Assembly: GCA_947627265.1 (NCBI GenBank)
Contig: CANQVM010000003.1
Location: 1-59,222 of the forward strand
Source of the DNA: an uncultured Clostridia bacterium
Lineage (GTDB): Bacteria > Bacillota > Clostridia > TANB77 > CAG-508
Reading direction: 5' to 3'
Length of the DNA stretch: 59,222 bases
This document shows, piece by piece, positions 8,959-18,800 of this stretch (position 1 is its first letter; every line of letters begins with the position of its first letter). A program made the position numbers and the translations under genes. Below the pieces are notes generated by a model. The model did no database searches. It was given only the letters and a program-made list of their open reading frames with translations, and was not told the DNA's origin.

Positions 8959-9033
8959 TATATTCCATTGCAGACATATTGTTTTACTAGAATATTTTGA
9001 TGTTCCGAAACAAATGTAAAATAGCTAAAAATG

Positions 9034-9062
9034 TTGACACTGTAAACATAGGTTAGTATACT
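9034..9062 (+). promoter_or_regulatory. near-consensus sigma-A promoter without an obvious gene
   Basis: TTGACA at 9034-9039 and TATACT at 9057-9062 with a 17-base spacer. The transcript would run about 190 nt to the terminator at 9232-9258 and contains no supported ORF. Confidence 0.55.
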
Positions 9063-9231
9063 TGTCTTTTTGTACTTTGATGAAAGTGAACAATGAGAAC
9101 TTCGTGTTAATCAGATGGTTCTTTACAAAGAGGTATAACAAATATTCAAATAAGAGCTGATGTGTATAAAACATTTAATAATTGTAATGATATATACATA
9201 TCTGTTTTAAGAGATTTTTATTAAGAATTTT

Positions 9232-9258
9232 CCCCGATAATTTTCATAATTATCGGGG
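9232..9258. terminator. bidirectional terminator between convergent genes
   Basis: An 11-bp perfect stem, CCCCGATAATT with AATTATCGGGG. It serves mainly the minus-strand gene at 9291-10127. Confidence 0.8.
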
Positions 9259-9290
9259 ATTAACATTATTTTAATATTGATATTTAGGTG

Positions 9291-10127
9291 TTAATGTACT
9301 TCTCTAAAAAATCTGTATTCACTACCAGAAGTGGTTTTTCCTTTGTATACATAGCCATTATATATTCCACCATTACTATCATCTAAATTAACATCGAGTT
9401 TCATATTGTATGCAAAGCTTTGATTTAATTTGTTGATTATATGAATTGTAAAATTTAAAGTATAGTTAATATCTTCTAAATTAATATTTGCTTCTTTTAA
9501 AACTTTGCCATTAAAAGATACTGATTTTGAATTGTCTGAAACAGAATAATTAGTTAAAATGTCTTTATTTATATAACCTAAAGTTATTGGATTAGAGCAG
9601 TCTGTATAAAAAGTAGGGTCATCATAATTATTATTTTCATTTTCTGAATTAGTATTTATAATTTTAAAATCAATTCTATTATTAGATGGTTGGTTTAAAT
9701 CTTTATATTCTCCAAAACTTAAAGCATTTTTATAATTTAACATTTTCGAGCCAACATCTGATGCGGATGTAATAACAATATTATCAATATACAATTCTTT
9801 TACAGTATTTTCTTCTGTTAAATCAGAAACAGATTGACTATTATCAATATATATGGATAAGTCTGAATATTGCAAAATACTCATATTATTTAAAGATAAG
9901 TTATCTGAATTATCCATAGCATCTGCACTACTATATAATAATATTTTTTGAATACTGAAGATTGTATTTTCATTATTATCAGAAATTTCAATCATTTCAT
10001 TAGCAAATTTATTTTTAGCAAAAGAATTTGAAAGTACAAAATTATAATATAGTAAAAATACTATAAACGCTAATATCATTAATATAACAAATGCAAGTTT
10101 TACATTTTTTATTTTAAATCTATTCAT
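9291..10127 (-). CDS. secreted or membrane-anchored protein of unknown function
   Basis: A 278-residue protein with a basic N-terminus and a single strong membrane helix (about 10-32), followed by a long extracytoplasmic part rich in Asn, Ser, Asp and Tyr. The C-terminal part alternates short hydrophobic stretches, as in beta-sandwich domains (for example NLEDINYTLNFTIHIINK). No catalytic motif or known family is recognised. It lies downstream of the cell-wall hydrolase on the same strand with a 63-base gap, so the two may form a wall-associated pair. Confidence 0.6.
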   Translation of the reverse strand: MNRFKIKNVKLAFVILMILAFIVFLLYYNFVLSNSFAKNKFANEMIEISDNNENTIFSIQKILLYSSADAMDNSDNLSLNNMSILQYSDLSIYIDNSQSVSDLTEENTVKELYIDNIVITSASDVGSKMLNYKNALSFGEYKDLNQPSNNRIDFKIINTNSENENNNYDDPTFYTDCSNPITLGYINKDILTNYSVSDNSKSVSFNGKVLKEANINLEDINYTLNFTIHIINKLNQSFAYNMKLDVNLDDSNGGIYNGYVYKGKTTSGSEYRFFREVH

Positions 10128-10190
10128 TCTTTAAATTTATTCCTTTCTTGCTGTGTTTATATATACAAATAATTACGAAAAGTATTATTT

Positions 10191-11573
10191 TTAATTTATA
10201 AGTCTATTATATAATAATTCCATATATTTAAATACTTTTGTATGCCATTCTTGGTCACTTGCATATCTTGTGTTAACTCCAGATAATGTAGGACCATTAT
10301 AATACCAACCATCGGCTGTTTCACGATCAAAAATTTTAGTTCCAGATGGATTTAAATAATACTTAACTAAAGATTTAGCAACTGTCTCAATTCCTTCTGC
10401 ATAATCTGCAAATTCGTATGATGATTCATAAGGTGTATTATCATAAGAACCATATCCAAATAAGTTATTTTTATCTTTAGCTATCTGCGATGTTCCCCAT
10501 CCGCTTTCATGAATTGCAATAGAAGCTAAGAAAATACCATTTATATTATACTTCTTTTCTGCATTATAAAATGATTGATAATTATTTTCGAATATTTTAT
10601 TTGTATCATTTGGTAATCCTGTAAATATTTTTTTGTAATCATTTAAAGTTAAACCACTTGTTTTATTTAATTCCATACTAATATTAACTTTTAATAGAAG
10701 TCTTTGAATTCTATTTTTTTCAACTATACTTGGTGAAGTATAAGCAGATGTTAAATTTGATGATCTTATGTACCCTTCTATTCCATCAAAAGAAACTTTA
10801 CACCATTCTTCATTAGGTAAATCTATTAACTTAACATCGATACTAGATTTTATTTCAGCTAGATCTTTAGAATTAGAATCTGCAGTTTCTTTAAGATTAT
10901 CAGCATTTATAAAATACATTGTGTCTCCTATATGAACTTTTTGTTTTGCTAAAAAATCTGAAGTTCCGAGATTAACTAGCTTAGGAGTTGGATCAGAAAC
11001 TTTTTCTTTTGATAAAATAATTTCTTCTACTAATTCGCCATTTTCATATGTTTTAACAACTGTAACTTTATCTTTTCCAAGGATTCCTTCTTGAGTAACT
11101 ACTTCTTCACCTTTTGGAAGAGTTGGTGTATCAGTATATGTTGTTTCAAATTCTACATCTCTATCTTCTACATCCTGTTCTTTTACTCTATCCATATCTG
11201 CATTTTCCGAGATAATATTTTGCATATTTAAACGATGTCTATTTAATTCGTATTCAGAAATCTCTTCAGTTGAATCAACTTTTGCATAACTCTTCCCAAA
11301 AGAAATGTCTTTTGGAAAAAATAGAGCAAGAGAAACTATTAAGATACTGCAACCTGTAATAATATGGGATAGTTTTAAATCATCTGATTTATATTTCCTT
11401 TTTGCATTAGAAATAGAAGAATCAACATTAGAAGTTTTTTGTGCATTAAAATATTCATTTTGTCTATCAGATGCTTGTCCAATTTTTGATAAGTGTCGCA
11501 TATCTTGCAATTCTTTAAATACATCAGATAAATTTCTGTTTTCATAAGAATTTTTATTTGTTGACATAACCAT
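10191..11573 (-). CDS. membrane-anchored cell-wall hydrolase with G5, SH3 and glucosaminidase domains
   Basis: The 460-residue protein has a cytoplasmic N-terminal segment of about 65 residues and one membrane helix (about 70-88). A G5 domain follows (about 140-205, with EGILGKDKVTVVKTYENGELV), then an SH3-like segment (about 205-275), and a C-terminal glucosaminidase domain of the endo-beta-N-acetylglucosaminidase type (about 320-455). The catalytic region is seen in ASIAIHESGWGTSQIAKDKN followed by LFGYGSYD; the Glu of HESGWG is the expected acid. It should cleave glycan strands of peptidoglycan. It starts at the ATG at 11573 after AAGAGAG; a second ATG lies two codons downstream. The cytoplasmic N-terminal tail is unusual for a wall hydrolase. 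Confidence 0.85.
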   Translation of the reverse strand: MVMSTNKNSYENRNLSDVFKELQDMRHLSKIGQASDRQNEYFNAQKTSNVDSSISNAKRKYKSDDLKLSHIITGCSILIVSLALFFPKDISFGKSYAKVDSTEEISEYELNRHRLNMQNIISENADMDRVKEQDVEDRDVEFETTYTDTPTLPKGEEVVTQEGILGKDKVTVVKTYENGELVEEIILSKEKVSDPTPKLVNLGTSDFLAKQKVHIGDTMYFINADNLKETADSNSKDLAEIKSSIDVKLIDLPNEEWCKVSFDGIEGYIRSSNLTSAYTSPSIVEKNRIQRLLLKVNISMELNKTSGLTLNDYKKIFTGLPNDTNKIFENNYQSFYNAEKKYNINGIFLASIAIHESGWGTSQIAKDKNNLFGYGSYDNTPYESSYEFADYAEGIETVAKSLVKYYLNPSGTKIFDRETADGWYYNGPTLSGVNTRYASDQEWHTKVFKYMELLYNRLIN

Positions 11574-11665
11574 ACTCTCTTTCTTTGATAAATTAATACA
11601 TATTTATTATATAATAACAAATCAAATATGTCCATAAAATTTTATAAAAAATATTCATATAGCAA

Positions 11666-11887
11666 AAATTACTAGTTACAATTAACATCTATTTTTTTAA
11701 AGTTTGGAAATAATTAGTTTTTTCATAACCTTGGTGTCGCAAATTACGAAATAATTTTTTATCTGTAATTTGCTCCAATCGCACTCGCCTTAATTGGCTC
11801 GTTTGATCGCTTACGCGGCTATTTCAAAACTAATTATTTTCAAATTATATTACAGACTGTGAATTTTAACAAATTACTAGTTACAAT
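11666..11887. repeat. small MITE-like palindromic element flanked by 17-bp direct repeats
   Basis: The 17-base sequence AAATTACTAGTTACAAT occurs at 11666-11682 and again at 11871-11887. Between them lies a pair of inverted repeats (TTGGAAATAATTAGTTTT near 11703 and its near complement near 11827). Inside that pair are a GCAAATTAC/GTAATTTGC hairpin and a segment with clearly higher GC content than its surroundings (about 11770-11820). The layout resembles a miniature inverted-repeat element with duplicated target, or a repetitive extragenic palindrome. No transposase is present. Confidence 0.45.
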
Positions 11888-12060
11888 ACACAGCTTATAA
11901 ATTTGAAAGTTTATAAATAAATATATTTTAAATAATTATGTAAGAAGATTACCGTAGCATAGCTAATGACAATTGGAGTAACTTAAATACTAGTCTTTTA
12001 GTTTATAGAAGAACTAATAACAAATCTTGACATTAACATTGATAAAACGATAAAAAATAC

Positions 12061-12088
12061 TTGCAAAATATGTAAAATAGTATATAAT
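12061..12088 (+). promoter_or_regulatory. promoter of rnc
   Basis: TTGCAA at 12061-12066 and TATAAT at 12083-12088, 16-base spacer. A second TTGACA lies at about 12028. Confidence 0.55.
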
Positions 12089-12151
12089 ATATTGGTAAAT
12101 TACTTATTTAATAAGCTTGCTAACAATATATAAGCAATAGGAGGTGATAAA

Positions 12152-12826
12152 ATGGAATATGAAAAGATAGAAAGAAGTATTGGATATAGTTTTAAAAATA
12201 AAGAACTACTAAAAAAGGCGTTAACTCATACATCTTATGCATATGAAAATAATGTAGAAAGCAATGAAAAATTAGAATTCTTAGGAGATAGTATTTTAGA
12301 ATTTATAACCAGTGATTATATTTATTGTAATTATCCAAAGCTAAAAGAAGGAGAAATGACTAAAGTTAGAGCAAGTGTAGTATGTGAAAAAAGTTTATAT
12401 AAAGTTGCAAAATTGCATAATTTTAGTGATTTTTTAAATTTAGGTAAATCTGAGCGAAAAACAGGGGGATATGAAAGACCTGCTATATTAGCAGATAGCG
12501 TAGAAGCTGTAATTGCAGCAATTTACTTAGATGGTGGTATACAATCTGCACAAAAATTTATAATTGAGAATTTAAAAAAAGAGATAGAAATAGCAAGCAA
12601 ACACGTTGGAGATAAAGATTATAAAACGGTTTTACAAGAAAAACTTCAAATACACGGAAATGTGAATATAGAATATGAATTAATAAAAGAAATTGGACCT
12701 GATCATAACAAAACATTTGAAGTAGAAGTAAAATGTAATAATAAGCCATTGGCTAAAGGAAAAGGAAAAAGTAAAAAAGAGGCACAAATGAAAGCTGCTA
12801 AAAATGCATTAGAAGATTTAAAATAA
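12152..12826 (+). CDS. rnc: ribonuclease III
   Basis: A 224-residue protein, the normal length of bacterial RNase III. The signature ESNEKLEFLGDSILEF (about 37-52) carries the catalytic Glu and Asp. DSVEAVIAAIYLDGG (about 113-127) supplies the second pair of acidic residues. A double-stranded RNA-binding domain covers about 152-224, ending KKEAQMKAAKNALEDL. The enzyme cleaves double-stranded RNA, including rRNA precursors. The RBS is AGGAGGTGA. It is followed by a radical SAM gene, as in many Clostridia; smc, often the next gene, lies far away at 41 kb here. Confidence 0.97.
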   Translation: MEYEKIERSIGYSFKNKELLKKALTHTSYAYENNVESNEKLEFLGDSILEFITSDYIYCNYPKLKEGEMTKVRASVVCEKSLYKVAKLHNFSDFLNLGKSERKTGGYERPAILADSVEAVIAAIYLDGGIQSAQKFIIENLKKEIEIASKHVGDKDYKTVLQEKLQIHGNVNIEYELIKEIGPDHNKTFEVEVKCNNKPLAKGKGKSKKEAQMKAAKNALEDLK

Positions 12827-12864
12827 AAATATCAGAATATAAAAATAAAAAAAGGGGTGAATCT

Positions 12865-13908
12865 ATGAAAAAACAATATATAATTCCTATATTTGTACCA
12901 CATTTAGGATGTCCAAATGATTGCATATTTTGTAATCAAAAATCAATTAGTGGACAAAAAGAAAATATTACAAAATTCAAAGCAAAAAAAATAATAGATG
13001 ATTACCTAAAAAATATAAAAGATACAGATGCACAAATAGAAATAGCATTTTTTGGTGGAAGTTTTACAGCGATTGAAGCAGAAAAACAAGAAGAATTATT
13101 AAAATTAGCAAATGAATATATTGAAAATGGAAAAGTTCAAAGCATAAGAATTTCAACACGACCGGATTGTATTAATAAAGAAATATTAAAAAGATTAAAG
13201 AAATATCAAGTAAAAACTATTGAATTAGGAGTACAATCAGCTAATGATTATATTTTAAAAAGATCAAATAGGGGACACACATTTTCAGATGTAAAGAAAG
13301 CATCTAAAATGATAAGATGGAATGGATTTAAACTAGGACATCAAATGATGGTAGGATTGCCAGAAAGTACTAGAATTGATGAAATAAACACAGCAAAAGC
13401 TTTAGTAAAATTAAAGCCAAAAATGGTAAGAATTTATCCTGTTTTAGTTGTAAAGAATACAAGATTAGAGGAAGAATATAAAAACGGAGAATATGAGCCA
13501 TTATCAATTGTACAAGCCGTTGAAGTTTGCAAAGAAATTGTTAGAATATTTGCAGATAAAAATATAGATATTATAAGAGTAGGACTTCAAAATACAGATG
13601 AAATTTGTGAGCCTGATAATAAAAATAGTCAAGTAGTAGCAGGTCCATATCATCCAGCATTTAGACAACTAGTTGAATCAGGTATGTGGTATGATTCTAT
13701 CGTATCAAAAATCAAAAAATTAAATGTTAAAGTAAAAGAAGTAGAAGTTAGCGTAAATCCGATAGATAGTAACAATGTGATTGGACATAAAAAAGAAAAT
13801 GTTAAAAAGCTAAAAGATACATATGATGTTGATTTGATTTTGAAACAAGATGAAAATATAAAACAAGGAAAATCTAAAATTGAAATAACTAAAGTATATA
13901 ATAATTAA
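12865..13908 (+). CDS. radical SAM protein, Elp3/HemN-like
   Basis: The 347-residue protein has the radical SAM cluster motif at its start, in HLGCPNDCIFCNQ (Cys16, Cys20, Cys23), which binds the 4Fe-4S cluster that splits S-adenosylmethionine. FFGGSFTAIE is the glycine-rich SAM-binding segment and RPDCINKEILKRLK plus ELGVQSANDYILKRSNRGH are typical of the Elp3-like branch. The C-terminal acetyltransferase domain of true Elp3 is absent. Its usual clostridial neighbour is rnc, 38 bases upstream here. The substrate is unknown; it may be a tRNA or cofactor. Confidence 0.85.
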   Translation: MKKQYIIPIFVPHLGCPNDCIFCNQKSISGQKENITKFKAKKIIDDYLKNIKDTDAQIEIAFFGGSFTAIEAEKQEELLKLANEYIENGKVQSIRISTRPDCINKEILKRLKKYQVKTIELGVQSANDYILKRSNRGHTFSDVKKASKMIRWNGFKLGHQMMVGLPESTRIDEINTAKALVKLKPKMVRIYPVLVVKNTRLEEEYKNGEYEPLSIVQAVEVCKEIVRIFADKNIDIIRVGLQNTDEICEPDNKNSQVVAGPYHPAFRQLVESGMWYDSIVSKIKKLNVKVKEVEVSVNPIDSNNVIGHKKENVKKLKDTYDVDLILKQDENIKQGKSKIEITKVYNN

Positions 13909-13978
13909 ATAGATAATAACTATTAAATAAAGTATAAATCACCATTATTTTACAAATACTAAAGTAAAGGTGATTTTT

Positions 13979-14839
13979 ATGTATAAGTGGAAAAAAGAAG
14001 ATATAAAAAAATTAATTATAGAGATAATAGGAACTATTTTGGGTGCTTTTGTTATGGCAATAGGAGTTTCGTTATTTTTATTGCCAAATCAATTGTCAAC
14101 TGGAGGAGTATCAGGAATTGCAACGATTACCTATTATTTATTTAATATTCCAATGGGAACAATGATTCTAATAATTAATATACCTCTATTTTTATTTTCA
14201 ATATACAGAATAGGGAAAAAGTTTTTTATTAAATCTATAATTGGAACAGCTTCATTATCTATATTTATAGATATACTAGATAAAATAGAGCCACTTACAC
14301 AAGATAGATTTTTAGCATGTATTTATGGGGGGCTTATAATAGGAATAGGAACAGCCATATTATTAAAGTCTAATTCCTCAACAGGGGGAAGCGACTTAGT
14401 TAGCTATGTAGCAAAAACATATAAACCAACAATTAGAACAAGTAATACTATAATACTAATAGATGGTGTAATTATCACTCTAAATGTAATATTTCTTAAA
14501 CAAATAGAAATAGGATTATATTCTGCTATTGCAATTTATTTAATGGGAAAAATAATTGATATATTATTTGAAGGAATTTATTTTACAAAATTAATATTAA
14601 TTATTTCAGATGAAACAGAAAAAATAGCAAAAGAAATAGAAGAAAAAGTACCAAGAGGAACAACAGGCCTTTATGGAAAAGGCATGTATACAAATAAAGA
14701 AAAAATAGTATTAATGTGTGCTGCTTCAAGAAGAGATGTATCTAAAATAAAAATGATAGCAAGAAAAATAGATCCTTCCAGTTTTATGATTATAACAAAT
14801 TCAAGAGAAGTAGTAGGATTGGGATTTAAAAAAATTTAA
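13979..14839 (+). CDS. YitT family membrane protein
   Basis: A 286-residue protein with five or six membrane helices in the first 200 residues and a small soluble C-terminal domain. SLFLLPNQLSTGGVSGIATI and SNSSTGGSDLV are the conserved loops of the YitT (DUF161) family, and the end (SRRDVSKIKMIARKIDPSSF) is the DUF2179 domain. The ATG at 13979 is preferred over a GTG nine bases earlier because AAAGG is well spaced from it. The transported substrate is unknown. Confidence 0.88.
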   Translation: MYKWKKEDIKKLIIEIIGTILGAFVMAIGVSLFLLPNQLSTGGVSGIATITYYLFNIPMGTMILIINIPLFLFSIYRIGKKFFIKSIIGTASLSIFIDILDKIEPLTQDRFLACIYGGLIIGIGTAILLKSNSSTGGSDLVSYVAKTYKPTIRTSNTIILIDGVIITLNVIFLKQIEIGLYSAIAIYLMGKIIDILFEGIYFTKLILIISDETEKIAKEIEEKVPRGTTGLYGKGMYTNKEKIVLMCAASRRDVSKIKMIARKIDPSSFMIITNSREVVGLGFKKI

Positions 14840-14966
14840 AAATTTAAATAAAACTAGCTTTAAAAATAGTTATAATATGATATAATATTTTAGAAAGAGA
14901 CAAAAAATACTTTAATGGTTTTTCATTAAAACCTTTTAATAAAATATGAAAGGAACTAATTAATAA

Positions 14967-15833
14967 GTGAAAGAACAACAATATATATTAGAAAATATAG
15001 ATACTTTTGAATTAAAAGATATTTTTGACTGTGGGCAATGTTTTAGATGGAATGAGCAAGAAGATGGAAGTTATACAGGAATTTTTAAAAAAAATGTAAT
15101 TAATGTAAAAAAAGAAAAGAATAAAATTATTTTTAATGGAGTCTGCCAAAAAAATATACGAGAAACTGTAGAAGATTACTTCGATTTAAATCGTGATTAT
15201 GAAAAAATAAAACAACAGTTATCTAAAATAGATAATAATATAAAAACAAGTATTCAATATGGCAAAGGAATTAGACTTTTAAATCAAGATTTATGGGAAA
15301 CAATTATTTCATTTATTATATCGGCAAATAATAACATACCAAGAATAAAAGGAATTATAGAAAGATTAGCAAAACAATTTGGATATGAAATTATTTATAA
15401 AGGACAAAAATATTATACATTTCCAACACCAGAGCAATTAAAAAATGTAACAATAGAAGATTATAGAAAATTAGGACTAGGATTTAGAGATGTAAGATTA
15501 TATGAGACAACTAAAATGATATTAGAAGGCAAAATTAATCTTGAAAAAATGAAGAAAAATCCAAACACAATGCAAGTACGAGAAGAACTTTTAACATTAT
15601 CAGGGGTAGGACCAAAAGTTGCAGATTGCATTTTATTGTTTTCAGATTTAAAAAGATTTGAAGTATTCCCAATAGATGTTTGGGTAAGAAGAGTTATGAA
15701 TGACTTGTATATTAAAAATGAAGATGAAACAAAAGTAAGTAAGAAACTTATAGAAAAAATTGCAGCAGAAAGATTTGGAGATTTAGCTGGACTAGCACAG
15801 CAGTATTTATTTTATTGGAGAAGAGAAGCATAA
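14967..15833 (+). CDS. ogg: 8-oxoguanine DNA glycosylase/AP lyase
   Basis: A 288-residue protein of the OGG1 type. The N-terminal domain shows FDCGQCFRWNEQEDGSYTG and the catalytic part is helix-hairpin-helix-GPD. LSGVGPKVADCILLFS (about 211-226) holds the nucleophilic lysine, and FPIDVWVRR (about 234-242) the essential aspartate. It removes oxidised guanine opposite cytosine in base excision repair. It starts at GTG; the GAAAGGAA box is about 14 bases upstream, a little far. The gene sits just before addB in what looks like a DNA-repair group. Confidence 0.93.
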   Translation: MKEQQYILENIDTFELKDIFDCGQCFRWNEQEDGSYTGIFKKNVINVKKEKNKIIFNGVCQKNIRETVEDYFDLNRDYEKIKQQLSKIDNNIKTSIQYGKGIRLLNQDLWETIISFIISANNNIPRIKGIIERLAKQFGYEIIYKGQKYYTFPTPEQLKNVTIEDYRKLGLGFRDVRLYETTKMILEGKINLEKMKKNPNTMQVREELLTLSGVGPKVADCILLFSDLKRFEVFPIDVWVRRVMNDLYIKNEDETKVSKKLIEKIAAERFGDLAGLAQQYLFYWRREA

Positions 15834-15864
15834 ATATCTTTTTATTAACACATTGGAGGACTAA

Positions 15865-18800
15865 ATGGGACTAAGAATTATATATGGAAAGCCAGGAAGC
15901 GGGAAAAGTACTTACTGCTTTAAAGAAATTTCTAATTTAATAGACAAAGAAAAAAAGATTTTTATAATTACACCAGAACAATTTTCTTTTACTGCTGAAA
16001 AAAAATTAATGGATGCAGTAAATCAAAAGGCTACTATTAATGCGGAAGTAATAACATTAAGTAGGATGGCATATAGAGTTTTAGGAGAAACAATTGGAAA
16101 TCATACAAATAATCTTTCTAAATGTGGTAAAGCAATGTTAATATACTCTATATTAACAAATAATAAATCAGAATTAAAATTTTTAGGAAAGTCTGATGAG
16201 AATATTTATTTAAGTGTAAGTACTATTACAGAATTTAAAAAACACGGTATAACAATAGAAAGACTAAAGCAAGAAATAGAAAAAACAAGGGATAAATATT
16301 TAAAAACAAAATTATTAGATATGACTCTTATATATGAAAAGTTTGAAGAGGCAATAAAAAATAAATACATAGAAGAGAATGATTTGTTAACAATATTGGC
16401 TAATAACTTAGATAATACACAGCTATTAAAAGATAGTATTATTTATATAGATGAATTTTCAGGATTTACTTATCAAGAATATCAAGTTATAAAAGAGTTA
16501 GTAAAACAAGCAAAACAAGTTAATATTACAATGTGTCTTGATAATACGGATATTGCTATAAATCCAGATATTGATATATACTATTCAAATAAAGTAACAT
16601 TATCTAAAATATTAAATTTAGCAAAAGACAATAATTTTAAATTAGAAAAACCAGTATTTTTAGACAAACAATATAGATTTAAAAATGAAGAATTAAAACA
16701 CTTAAGTGATAATATTTATAATATAAAATCCACAAAATATGAAAAAAATGTGGAAAACATTAAATTATTTTTAGCAAAAAATCAATATTCAGAAGTTGAA
16801 GAGGTGGCTAAAAAAATTAGCTTGTTAGTAAGAGATAAAAAGCTAAGGTATAGAGATATATCTATCATTACAAAAAATATAGAAAATTACTCATCATTAG
16901 TTAGAGCAATTTTTAATAAGTATCAAATACCAGTATTTATAGATGAAAGAAGAGATTTAGACCAAAATATTATAGTACAGTATATATTATCAATTTTAGA
17001 AATTTTAAATAAAAATTTTTCAAATGATGCAATTTTTGCTTATATAAAGTTAGGCTTTTTATCAATTGATCAGGATGATATTTTTAAATTAGAAAACTAT
17101 TGCATAAAATGGGGTATTAATAAAAACAAATGGAAAAAAGATTTTATATATGAATTAGAAGAAGATAAGAAGAAAATAGAAAATTTAAATGAATTAAGAA
17201 AAAAAATTATAAATCCATTAATAATGTTTCAAGAAAAAATAAATAAAAATAAAACAGCAAAGAATATAAGCAAATCAATTTATCAATTTATGCAAGAGCA
17301 AAATATAGAAAAAATAATATGTAATAAAATACAAGACTTAGAAAATAAAAAGTTGCTAGATTTATCAAAAGAATACAAAACAAGTTACCAAACAATATTA
17401 AATATTTTAGATGAAATAATCACAATTTTTAAAGAAGAAAGAATGACAATAGACCAATATAGAAAAATATTAAAAATTGGACTAAAAAATAGTGGTCTTG
17501 GAAAAATCCCAGGTACGCAAGATCAAGTTATTTTAGGAGATGTAGATAGATCTAGAAGTCACAAAGTACATACAGTTTTTATTATCGGATTAAATGATGG
17601 TAGTTTTACAAGCATAAATAAAGATGAAGGTTTTTTTAATGATTTAGATAGAGAAAAACTGGAAGAAGATGGTATTGAATTAGCTAAAGGCACAATTGAT
17701 AAATTATATGAAGATAATTTTAATATATATAAAGCATTTACAACAGCAGAAAATCAAATATATTTATCATATGCATCATCTGACAATGAAGGTAAGTCAT
17801 TAAGACCATCTACTTTAATTGGAAAAATAAAAAAGAACTACCCAAAATTGCAAGAAGAAAGCGATGTTATTTCAAAAAAATATGAAATTGTAAATCAAGC
17901 TATTACATATGAAGAATTAATTGAAAATATAGCAAAGTTAAAAAACAAAGAAGAAATAGAAGAGATATGGTATGAAATTTATCAATATTATAAAACACAA
18001 AATGAATGGAATAAAAGATTACAAGAAGATTTAAAAGGATTGGAATATACAAATTTGCCACAAAATATAAAAAAAGAAAACATTGAAAAATTATATGGAA
18101 ATACTTTAAATACTAGCATATCAAGACTCGAAAAATATAGAAGTTGTCCTTTTTCTTATTATTTACAATATGGCTTAAAATTACAAGAAAAAGAACAACT
18201 AAAAGTACAAAGCTTTAATACAGGATCTTTTATGCATGAAACTATTGATGAATTTTTTGAATTTGTAAAACAAGAAAACTTAGATTTAGCACAATTAGAT
18301 GAGGAGCAAATATTAAAAATTGTATCAGATATAATTGAGGAAGATTTAAACTTAAAGAAAAATTACCTATTTACCGCAACTGCCAAATATAAAGTTTTAG
18401 TAAAAAGACTAAAGAAAATTGTTAGCAAAGCACTAAAATATATTATCGAAACAATTATTTATAGTGATTTTAATATAGAAGGAACAGAAATAGGATTTGG
18501 AAAAGGTGAAGAATATGAACCAATTTTGTTAGAATTGGGAAGCGGAAAAAAGGTAGAAATAAAAGGCAAGATTGATAGAATTGATACAGCTAAAGCAGAA
18601 GAAGGGAAATATTTAAGAATTATAGATTATAAATCATCTGCAAAAAATATTGATCTAAATGAAGTATATGCTGGCATACAAATACAGCTTTTAACATATA
18701 CAGATGCAATTTGTAAACAAGAAGATATAATGCCGGCAGGAATCTTTTACTTTTCATTGTTAGAGCAAATGATAAATGCAGATAAAAAAATAACAGAAGA

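Larger units (their letters stand above)
8959..9290. other. intergenic region with promoter and terminator
   Basis: It holds a near-consensus promoter (9034-9062) pointing rightward and a bidirectional terminator (9232-9258). Between them there is only a short degenerate ORF-like stretch (about 9118-9222, open but with no start or RBS), perhaps a gene remnant or an untranslated RNA of about 190 nt. Confidence 0.5.
11574..12151. other. intergenic region with palindromic element and rnc promoter
   Basis: 578 bases without a supported protein gene. They hold the divergent promoter region of the wall hydrolase, a small element with nested inverted repeats between direct repeats (11666-11887), and the promoter and leader of rnc. 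Confidence 0.6.

Noticed and set aside
9118..9222. Short open stretch between lemA operon and the minus-strand genes
   Set aside because: No start codon or RBS and no recognisable similarity.
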